NCBI RefSeq assembly: GCF_902806685.2
Contig: NC_048546.1
Location: 558,001-622,000, forward strand
Reading direction: 5' to 3'
Length of the DNA stretch: 64,000 nucleotides
From: Maniola hyperantus
Taxonomy: Eukaryota; Arthropoda; Insecta; Lepidoptera; Nymphalidae
The notes below the pieces were generated by a model. It saw only the letters and a program-made list of their open reading frames with translations, ran no database searches and was not told the origin of the DNA. Shown one piece after another: positions 44,501 to 56,500 of this stretch. The position numbers and the translations under genes are program-made. The stretch's first letter is position 1; each line of letters opens with the position of its first letter.

Positions 44501-47500
44501 AAAGGAGTGCTTCACGTCAAAGACGGCTATGTCCCCAATACGTACCATTGTAGTTGGCAGAGTACGTGGTGACCACGTTGGTGGCAGGGGTGGAGGCTCG
44601 CACGGCCGGAGCGGCCCCCGCCCGCTAAAGGAGTGCTTCACGTCAAAGACGGCTATGTCCCCAATACGTACCATTGTAGTTGGCAGAGTACGTGGTGACC
44701 ACGTTGGTGGCAGGGGTGGAGGCTCGCACGGCCGGAGCGGCCCCCGCCCGCTAAAGGAGTGCTTCACGTCAAAGACGGCTATGTCCCCAATACGTACCAT
44801 TGTAGTTGGCAGAGTACGTGGTGACCACGTTGGTGGCAGGGGTGGAGGCTCGCACGGCCGGAGCGGCCCCCGCCCGCTAAAGGAGTGCTTCACGTCAAAG
44901 ACGGCTATGTCCCCAATACGTACCATTGTAGTTGGCAGAGTACGTGGTGACCACGTTGGTGGCAGGGGTGGAGGCTCGCACGGCCGGAGCGGCCCCCGCC
45001 CGCTAAAGGAGTGCTTCACGTCAAAGACGGCTATGTCCCCAATACGTACCATTGTAGTTGGCAGAGTACGTGGTGACCACGTTGGTGGCAGGGGTGGAGG
45101 CTCGCACGGCCGGAGCGGCCCCCGCCCGCTAAAGGAGTGCTTCACGTCAAAGACGGCTATGTCCCCAATACGTACCATTGTAGTTGGCAGAGTACGTGGT
45201 GACCACGTTGGTGGCAGGGGTGGAGGCTCGCACGGCCGGAGCGGCCCCCGCCCGCTAAAGGAGTGCTTCACGTCAAAGACGGCTATGTCCCCAATACGTA
45301 CCATTGTAGTTGGCGGAGTACGTGGTGACCACGTTGGTGGCAGGGGTGGAGGCTCGCACGGCCGGAGCGGCCCCCGCCCGCTAAAGGAGTGCTTCACGTC
45401 AAAGACGGCTATGTCCCCAATACGTACCATTGTAGTTGGCAGAGTACGTGGTGACCACGTTGGTGGCAGGGGTGGAGGCTCGCACGGCCGGAGCGGCCCC
45501 CGCCCGCTAAAGGAGTGCTTCACGTCAAAGACGGCTATGTCCCCAATACGTACCATTGTAGTTGGCGGAGTACGTGGTGACCACGTTGGTGGCAGGGGTG
45601 GAGGCTCGCACGGCCGGAGCGGCCCCCGCCTGCGGCACTAAGTCGCCACTGCCACCCGCCTGCTAAAGTACAAGACGTGAGATGTCGTGGGATGTCCGAC
45701 AAAATCGAAGGTTTCTACATTTAAAAGTATAGGATATCAAGTATAAGATCAAAATATATTTCAACACAAAAGAAAACACTTTTTTGACAATCTACAGAAG
45801 ACATTAAAATAATTGTAAAATGAATTTTGAAGGAATTACTGTGTTTTGAATACAGCAACATATTAAATGATGTCGGTAACATCCTGTCAAGCTGAGGTTA
45901 GGACAAATGTGTAGATCTGCCAAAAAATAGCAAATATTCAGAGATTACCTATCAAACAATAAATTTAAAAAGGAATTAAGAAACTATCATCGTAAAACAA
46001 AAAAAAGTAGCTAACATCTAAATATGCATGCAATCATACACTCCCATTTACACACACACACACACATGCACACACGCTCACACATACTCATAAGCACACA
46101 CTCTCACACGCATACACACACACATACAATCATACACACACTGTTGTAATTTTATTTTATTATTGTATATACCTACATTTATTCTAACTCTATTCTGTTA
46201 AAATAGTTTAATTATAATTTTAAGTAATCTCTTTTGGCCTTCTGTTATACCTAGATTTAAATTTAAATAATAATTATGTATTTACGCTGTTGATTACTTT
46301 CAAATAAACAAAATAAACAAAATAAATTACGTTGTTTTGTAATGTACTTAAGGTTTGAGAAACAGAAGACGTTTCCAAAGAAGAATTTTTCCAACATGAT
46401 AAAAAGCGTTTTTGACATTCTATTGTTGGACATTATTTAAAAAAAAAAGCTTATTACAGTGCCTATATTCGCTTGGTTTTGACATTTTATTTATTACTCG
46501 TACTTACTAAGTTTAATTTTATGATTTGCCTGTATTTTATAAAAAAATATCTAGTCACACTCAATAATCTCAACTGTTAACTATATTTGTACGCCGCCAT
46601 GGCTAATGTGCTGGACTGTTTCTTAGATTCAACATCTTATGTACCACATTATGCAAATAAAGAATTATTCTATTATTCTATTCTATTCTAAGAGAATACT
46701 GGGTTCATCTCTATATTTGAGATAGCGGATTCAACCCAGACTAAAATCCGCTGTGCGTTGATACGCCTTGGAAAGTCAGTCCCCGTACTTATGTGCGGTC
46801 CGGTCTGTCGATGTGGGGTACTTTTACACTGGAATTCATTTCACGAGTGTCATATTCAACTTTAATAAAAGAGCCTCTCCGCGTGGTGCTTAGTTTGACG
46901 TGATTTTGTTGTGGGCTCTTCTCAGACCTGGGCGCGTTTGGAACCCTCGTAGCTTTAGTTTTAAGTTTGCGTAATAATTATCACCACTATATCTTACAAA
47001 TCTAACACCATACCAGACAATCATAACAAGTAATTTATTACCTATTTTGAATAAATCATTTGACTTTGACTTTGACTTTGATCACCCCGCGCGCCGGCGT
47101 CCCTGGCAGCAGCACTACACAAACAGATAAGTAGGCTGACTAATCTTTTCACCACGATGGCTACCTTTAAGACCGAACTATAGTGGTTGCGGCTTTTTGG
47201 GCTACCCATGTTTGAGGTGACCGCGCGTCGACTCGAGAACAAAAAGAACAAGAATAAGACACAATATGTAGTCTAAATGGTCCCCTAAAGAAGCCCCTAT
47301 CTTGGCTATGAATTCCAGTGTAAGTCCCTTGTGTCGTTAAGCGGCCTATTTTGATGGACAAAAAAATACGCCGAGGACTGCCCCTCATCTATGCAGGCTA
47401 TCTTTAATGTATTGCGCTCTTAATTTTTTTATATTAATTAAAAAGTCGTAGAGTGTATGCTTAACATACCTGGTTCTGATGGTTCTCGGGCGGAGCGCCA

Positions 47501-50500
47501 TTGGAAGGTGGCGCGATCTCGTGGGGCGGAGCGCCCGCCGGCCGGCAGTCCACCATTAGGGGCAATGCTTGAATCTCAACCTGGAACATACGAGTACATA
47601 TTCAACACTTTTTTATTGTGACATTGGCTCACGCTTGACAATATTCATGCCAAAGCAATGATGAGGTCTAGATAGGAGCGCGCTTGTCAAAAGATGCCTA
47701 TTCACTCTTGCCTTGAAGGTATTTAATTTATACTTGAGAGGACAAACTTTTTCTTGCCAAGTGTTTCCAACACCCTTTCATTTGAATTAAAGCATTTTTC
47801 AAGGGTCCCCTCATAGTCCTTTCCTAATACTCAGTCCCCTAGTCGTTCCCTGAAGTCATCCGGGGCTTTTTTTCGAAAAAAGACTCCGGATGGGTTCAAA
47901 ACTACGGGCTAACGGCGACTAAATTACGTGAGTAGTCGGTTTCTTCTACATTTATAATGTATTGCTATCCCTTTCATAAACCTCCGTATGAAAAAGAATA
48001 TCACCAGGTAATTTACATTATAGACATCCTAACTTCACTATTTAAGTCTGGTTGTCACTGAAATTTTATTTAAGTCTGTAGGGTTGAAATTTTATTTAAG
48101 GCTGTAGGGTTGAAATTTTGCACACTTATAGTGAACTTTTCACCAGGAATTTATTTAGTCGGATAACTTAGGATAACATTTTGAGAGATTTACAATTTTT
48201 TTCAAAATTTGATGATCTTGCTAAAAACTAAATATGGGGCTATTCAAAGGGTGGATAGAAAAATGAAAAAAAAAATGGCACTTAAATAGGTCTTACCTAG
48301 AGAATGCTGAATAAAACAAAAGAAAATATTATAATGTTATATATTTTTGCTTTTATTCTTTACCACAGTCAAAATTGATTCTAAACTACAATGAATAAAT
48401 TAAAAAGGATACAAGCTTCACAAAACAAAAAGAACTAATATTTACACTAAACTACAAAGTAAAAACATCTAAACAAGCACTGAACTACTGCAGCTACTAT
48501 CTATTCCTAGAAAGCAAGCTACGATATAGATCGGCATTCATAAGCATCCCACTTGCTGGTACTGCAATCTGTACCTATAGTTATCTATTATGTATACTTA
48601 TATAAAACTAGAGGATGCCCGCGACTTTGGCCGCGTGGATTTAGGGGACTATTTGATTTTCCGGGATAAAAAGTAGCCTATGTCCTTCCCCGGGATGTAA
48701 GCTAACTCTGTACCAAATTTCATCAAAATCGGTTAAACTGATAGGCCATGAAAAGCTAGCAGACAGACACACTTTCACATTTATAATATTAGTATTCAAA
48801 GTCCTGACTGACTTATATACTTATATCATCGCAGAGCCTAAACCGCTGGTCCTAGAGAAATGAAATTTGAATGATGTGTTCTTTGTAAAGAGTAGGTATC
48901 CACTAAGAAAGAATTTTTCGAAATTCCACCCCTAAGTGGGTTAAATGGGGTTTGAAATTTATGTAGTAAATATAAATTTAGAATTTAAAAAAACTATGTA
49001 AATTAGTTTTAGCATCGGATATCGGGAGTCGGGACCCTACTCTATCTTATAATATTTAAGATGTGTGTGTGTTTTTTTTGTAATGTTTGTGTGTGTATAA
49101 AGACCACATAAAAAAATAACAACTTACAGTTAGCTTTTTTCAGTGGCATATGATATGTAGAAAAATAAAATCAAAAGCAGATTAGAAAAAATATACTACT
49201 TAGATTTATTTTGCTTATCTATACTTATATATACTGCTTTCATTATTAGATCCATGTTAGATTCATGTCATGATGATAATATACAAACAACAATATATAT
49301 ATATATATAAACCAGCCAAGTGCGAGTCAGGCTCGCGCAATGAGGGTTCCATACTACAGTCTTATTTTTTCGACATTTTGCACGATAATTCAAAAACTAT
49401 GATGCATAAAAATAAATAAAAATCTGTTTTAGAATTTACAGGTGAAGACCTTTCATATGATACCCCACTGACATAGACACTCACTTCGAAAGTTGAAAAT
49501 ACTAATTATTAGTTCATGACCACAATTTAATTTTTTTTTGTGTGATCTAACCCTAAATTCACGGTTTTCAGATTTTTCCCCAAATGTCAGCTATAAGATC
49601 TACCTACCTGCCAAATTTCATGATTCTAGGTCAACGGGAAGTACCCTGTAGGTTTCTTGACAGACAGACAGACAACAAAGTGATCCTATAAGGGTTCCGT
49701 TTTTCCTTTTGAGGTACGGAACCCTAAAAATGAAGTAGTAGGTATATTAAGCAATAGGTCATAAGAACATCATTTTATACAACCTAAGTTCATAGTTCGT
49801 AGTAATTTTGACAATGTGGCATGCTTATAAATACCCTTTATCTAAATGCCACTACTTCGACCTAACTAATAGGTAATTATGAAGCCGTGATCAGAACGCG
49901 CGTTGACAGCTTTTATACCTCGGCTACTTGAACTTTTAATTCTGCTCTATGTGGCAATTGTCATTTCAAAAGTACGATTTAATACTGTCATTTCAAAAGT
50001 ATAGATCGTTAATTATAACTTTACCCCTGACGTTATGTTGGCACCATTGATTTGTATGCTTTATTCCTTAGAATTTAGGGTTCATTATTGTGTGATTCGC
50101 AATGGTGCCAACATAACGTCAGGGGAAAATTACAGTCAACGGTCTGTACTGGATTTACAGTATCAAATCGTACTTATGACATGACAGTTGACTGTTGACA
50201 CAAAGAGGAAATATGGCGAGTCCTTTCTCAAAATTTATGCATTATACAAGGAACTGGAACTGAACTAAAAAAGAGAGGGGAAAGAGATCCCTTTCAGACT
50301 GTTGTATATATAGTTCGCAACAGGTCGTGATGGCAATCGGGCTATGAGGCGGGGGGACGCCCCGTACACCCGCGCTCACCCACACCGGGTTAACCCGGAG
50401 GCTGTGCGGGTGTGCGGGGCGGCCCCGCCCCGATTGCCATCAAGACCTGTCGCGTACTATACGCGTGTTTTGTGTTATTTTTCCTTGCCCGTTAGTAGTA

Positions 50501-53500
50501 CTACTATCGAAGCAGAGTTAAATAAAAAAAATGTTTTGAAGTAATAAAAAAAATCTTCAACACGAAAGCGTGAGAAACAATAGTAATTCACTAGACATAA
50601 CGTAAATACGACTCGATTCGCATACGCTGCTGACAAAGTGAAAATGTTTAGAGCAAAATAAGCACTAAACTAGACTCAAGTTGCACGTAAAGACAAATAC
50701 AGTTCCTTGTAAATATTCTTGGTGGTAATCACTTGACATCAGGTGACCCGCCTGCTCGTTTGCTCGCTATCTCTAGGTATTAAAAAAAATATTAGAAAAT
50801 GCGTCGCTGCTGCCATCGCGCGTCGTTTTTAGGGTTCCGTACCCGAAGGGTGCCAACGGGACCCTATTACTAAGCCTCCGCTGTCCTCAGTACTGAAGCG
50901 ACTTAACAACAAATAGTTAAGTCGTTTCAGTACTGAGTGAACATCATCATCATCATCATCATGATCAACCCATTACCGGCTCACTACAGACCACGGGTCT
51001 CCCTCTCTGAGAGGGGTTTTGGCCATAGTCTACCACGCTGGCCATGTGCGGATTGGTAGACTTCACACACCTTTGAGAACATTATGGAGAACTCTCAGGC
51101 ATGCAGGTTTCCTCACGATGTTTTCCTTCACCGTTAAAGCAAGTGATATTTAATTACTTAAAACCCACATAACTCCGAAAAGTTAGAGGTGCGTGCCCGG
51201 GATCGAACCCCCGACCTCCGATTAGAAGGCGGACGTCCTAACCACTAGGCTATCACAGCTTATCTACATACATATCACAAATTTCGTCTCGCAAGTGTGC
51301 CGTAGCTTAGTGGTCAGAGCATCGGGCGCGATCCCAGGAGACGCGGGTTCGATTCCTGCCTGTCAGCAATTTTTGATAAGTATTTAAAATTATTTTGAAA
51401 TAATCAATATTTCAATATGACAGCCATGAAAATTAAAAAGTTCTTGTACAGTTCTTGCAATTCACGAAGGCGAGTGAACTTTACTTGTGGTTACGTCGTT
51501 TACATGGGCATTGCGTAAGTGTGCGTGCATGTCGGACCAATCAGTCGCAAGCAAGCGCTCGCACACGCACACATTTACTGTACCTTACTTATACCGATAC
51601 GACTTAAACACAAGCATAAGCCACTCGCCTTCGTGAAATGCAAGAACTATACGATGGTACGGAACCCTCGACCGATTTGTATTCATGCTATAAACTAACG
51701 GGCATCGGCTGCAAGTTCATGTAGTCCAGATGTGGGTAGGTGTAGGACTGGAAGAAGCAGGTCATGTCCTGGCATGTGCCTATCTCCGTTTGGACGGTTC
51801 CACATGGAGCACCCTCCGAAGGCTTGGTCTCCTCACTTTTGGCTTTACGTGCCTTGCTCGTGCCTTGTTTGCGAGTTATTTTTCCTGACGTGAAAATATG
51901 GAGCATGAAATATTTCGAATGTTTTTTGATTCACAGTAACTTTGTAAGGTTATTTTGTAAATTCACTACCTACATTTTTAGTAAAAAGACTATACACATT
52001 GTGGGGATAAACAAATAATTTCAGCAGTGTATGTTTTTGTATGTATATTCTTCCGTTTGATCGTAACTCGAAAATGCTTATTAGAATTTGATAAAAGGCA
52101 TGTTCATCTCAATGTTCCACATGTCATATTGTGTATAACAAAGACAGCATAAATGTGACAAACGTATCGAATTCGGTATCAAATAAAAGGAAACATAGTT
52201 CTAATTTGTACAGGAAAAATTTATTGTTTCATTGTATTTTTAGAATATGTGTCAGTCTTTTCCATTACATTTTTGGTACAACCTAAATGTGAAATATAAA
52301 TACAAATAACTGAAATGAGTGCCACCACAATGTGTATGAACCTTTATCTTTCAGAAAATATATAAAAAGCAAATAAATAAATATATAATAAACAATAAAC
52401 ATACACAAAAAATATAATATGTAAAAAGCACACCTATTTGCTGCATCATTTGGCTTAAATTCAAAACTTGGGAGTTAGCCCGCGAATATCTGTAGGGCGG
52501 TGCCCAAGGCTTTATTTGCTCAACCGGCAAAGGTTCCAACTGGTCAAAGTTCAGCACTCGTTTCTCCCCCAACTCCTCAATGAAGACCAGGCAGGGTCCT
52601 CCATCCGGATGCATCTCCTGGATGTGGCAATTGTACGGTACTGGTTGTTCCGGGTGCAGTTTACAACGACACTTGACTCCGACTTGCAAAGTCTTCCCAT
52701 CATAGTACCTTGTAGTACCGTAACGCAGTTCTGTAAATATGTAATTTCGCGTAATAATTCCGTTTACTCATAATATGATAAAGTGAGTTACAATGATATC
52801 CAAAGCCTTGACTGTAAATTTTGAGAATAGAAAACTCGTCATTGCAGTTGGCGTAAATGTATGTTCGGCTCACCATATCATAGCCTACTGCCTAGCACTG
52901 ATTTTTAAAGATATAATGTAATTACAATCACTTCCGATTGGTAGATATTCTTGGTTTCGAACAAAATTGTAGAACAAATCGTAATAAAAAAATCGGCCAA
53001 GTGCGAGTCAGACTCGCGCACTCTCAGTTCCGTACTAGTCGTATTTTTCCGACATTTTGCATGATAAATCAAAAACTATTAGGCATAAAAATAAACAAAA
53101 ATCTGTTTTAGAATGTACAAGTAAAGCCCTGTCATATACCCCACTGTGTGATTATACTTTGAAAGTTGAAAATACTAGTATTTGTTCATGAACACATTTT
53201 AATTTTTTTTCTTGTGATATAACCACAAATTCGCAATTTTCGGATTTTTTCCTTTACTTGTGCTATTAGATCTACCTACCTGCCAATTTTCATAGGCAGG
53301 TTCCTATAGGTTTTCTTTACAGACACGACAGACAGACAGGCAACGAAGTGATTCTATAAGGATTCCTATTTTCTTTTGAGGTACGGAACCTTAAAAATAA
53401 AAAACGACTGCTCTGTTAAAAATAAAAACAGAACTAAAAAGAAAATAATGTTCTCAAAGGTGTGTGAAGTCTGCCAATCGGCACTTAGGCATCATTGGAC

Positions 53501-56500
53501 TACAGCCTAAGTCCTTATTCTGAGAGGACACCCTTCCCAGTAGTGGGCCGGTAGTTCATGGGTTGATAATGATGATGAATATAGCAATTTGTAACATAAT
53601 CCAGTGACAAGTTTTTTAAAAAACATACAGTCCAGGCTGAGAAATAACAGTACCTCGCCTCAGCTCACTCCAGACGTCAAACTCTATGTTCCGATAAATA
53701 TCCGGATCCAAAGCCTTAGCTACTTTATATGGGAATGGGGTAATTCCATTATCGAGCAAGTCTTTAGCACTGTTCACGTTCAAACAGTTCATACAAACAT
53801 TCTCCAGATGTATCAAGCTGCGGTTGAACACGAGGATGCTGAGGGATTCTTTGAGTAAACTCGCTCTTTCCACATCCTCTGTATGATGCTTGCATTTCAA
53901 TGCTAATGCATTATTATTGCCGTCTTTGTCTTTCTCATTCAAAGTCTCGATGAAGACTTTAGATCTCTCTTTCTGTTTCTTACGACGTTCGACGTTTTCT
54001 GACATGAAATACTCAATGTGGTGCGACTGAACGTTGTCATGGAGCATTTTTGCCACCGCATAGGGCAGATCCTTCAGTTGGTACACTCCGTCGTACAGTA
54101 CTTCGTATACCAACGCTATAAAATATATTTACAATTTGAAACACGATACATTGGTTGAATATCACATTTTGTTCAAAAAAATGTATATTTGAAACCTTAC
54201 CATTGTTTGCCGTTGACAATACTTGGTATGCAATAAAATGATAAGCAATTAGTTTTAAGAATATACAAGTAAAATAATAAAAGTTCTCACGTTTTCTATC
54301 TAGCTGTAGCAATATTATGACATCCTACAGCATACAGGCAGTGCTAGGCATAAAAAATATACCCCTAAATTAATGAAATATGCTAAAATTGCATTTTATT
54401 TTATGATTTGAAATTAATCATTAAAAGTAAAGATTATTTATCAGAAAAGAAATCCTTCCAAATAAAAAACATAAATAAATATAGCATTGGATAGTCGACC
54501 ATACAATTGCTTTACCTTTTTTGTCAACTTCCAGCAAATCAAAGTTCAGTGTCAGTGAGTCAGATTAATGGTGTTACTTTACCCTACCACCAGTGGCGTG
54601 CAGGTCATAAAGGCACAAATGCACTGCTTACCGCAGTTGTAATGGCTCAATGCATATTTTTCATTATGACCAGCCAGTAAACAGGTTCTCACCTAGCTAA
54701 TGCCTACCCTGGCTTCAAACCCTGTGCACGCCACTGCCTACCACTATACACTATGTGGCAAATTCATTGAATCACCCTCTCTCAATGTAAAGAAGGTTAA
54801 CCAACATCCCACAATCAAACCAACATCCAAAAATCAAATGTAGTGGAGCTTTTCTTATACCTCAAAACAGAAAACAGGGATTTGTCGAGCATCCTCAAAA
54901 CAGAAAGCAGGGATTTGTCGAGCATCCTCAAAACAGAAAGCAGGGATTTGTCGAGCATCCTCAAAACAGAAAGCAGGGATTTGTCGAGCATCCTCAAAAC
55001 AGAAAGCAGGGATTTGTCGAGCATCCTCAAAACAGAAAGCAGGGATTTGTCGAGCATCCTCAAAACAGAAAGCAGGGATTTGTCGAGCATCCTCAAAACA
55101 GAAAGCAGGGATTTGTCGAGCATCCTCAAAACAGAAAACAGGGATTTGTCGAGCATCCTCAAAACAGAAAGCAGGGATTTGTCGAGCATCCTCAAAACAG
55201 AAAACAGGGATTTGTCGAGCATCCTCAAAACAGAAAGCAGGGATTTGTCGAGCATCCTCAAAACAGAAAACAGGGATTTGTCGAGCATCCTCAAAACAGA
55301 AAGCAGGGATTTGTCGAGCATCCTCAAAACAGAAAGCAGGGATTTATCGAGCATCCTCAAAACAGAAAACAGGGATTTGTCAAGCATCCTCAAAACAGAA
55401 AGCAGGGATTTCCGGAGCATAGCTATTACTAGAACCTGCGCCACGAAAGAGATCCCTATTGTTACGCCACTGGCTCAGACTTGCAAGGGAAATAGACCTT
55501 GTAGTAAATGATGTGCAAACAACATTCAACCTAAGAGGGCAATTTTCTAAGCAATTGTTGCTCGTAAGCATGTATGGATCAATCTGGAGCAATAAGTACA
55601 GCAATCTGGAGCAATTATTTTGCATAACATTGCTGAATTTTTCAGGTATTGCTAGGTATTGCAGTAAATTGCCGTGACGTCATAATTAACTAAATTGTCT
55701 GCAATTGTGAAAGTTCAACTGCCCGTGTAAGCGTCATAAGGGTGGTAAAGCAATTTAACGGTCAATGTTACATTTATTTTTCATTAATTTCCCAGTGTCA
55801 TACTGACTGTAAGCTGCTATGGATGCAAAATTAATAAAAGCAATTCGCAGTGGTCAAAAATATAAAAAAACCACCCCTAGTACCAAACGTTGAAAACAAT
55901 TAATGCTAGTAACACAATCTGTTTTTGGCTGACACTCTTTCACTTAGACTGGCAGTATATTATAAGAAATTGAAAACAAGGAAGATAGAAAATGCATTTA
56001 TTTGTTGTTGATAAAAACAAAACATACAAACTTAATAGTTTCATCTGTGACAACACCCTAAATGGGTGCACAACGTCCTGCATCATATGGGTCAACACAC
56101 AAAATGCAGAACTTTGATTTTCAGCTGTGATCCGGGCATATTAAGTTTTAATTTGAACAAATGCAAAGAGAGGCTAATGATAACTTAAGTATGAAATAAT
56201 ATGAAAAATGAATAGGAAATACTGTTATATACTGGTACTGGTATATTAATAGGAAATATTTTGCATTTTTTGTCAAGTGCAAATGGGACTGTACAGGAAA
56301 GATCTGGGAGCCTACTATAATATTGGGGCTGATTCTCTTGTACACAATCTGTAAACTAAACAGGTCTAAATCTAGTGCTATCCTTTTCCGCAAGCAGCAT
56401 TATGAAAGGGATAGCAATAGATTTAGAAGTGTCATTTTAGTTTACTTTAGAGATTGTGTACATTGCCACATTATCCCAATAAAATTTACGATTATGTGAG

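Noticed and set aside
43724..45641. Open frames of 610 (minus) and 635 codons (plus) across the 126-bp array
   Set aside because: They result from a 126-bp period without stops. On the otu strand the exon frame itself is a different one, supported by phase with neighbouring exons.
51295..51372. A tRNA gene
   Set aside because: D-arm and T-arm like segments are present, but the acceptor stem does not pair; SINE-like.
54815..55511. Leucine-rich 'RMLDKSLLSVL' repeat protein
   Set aside because: Artefact of the 33-bp minisatellite in an otu intron.
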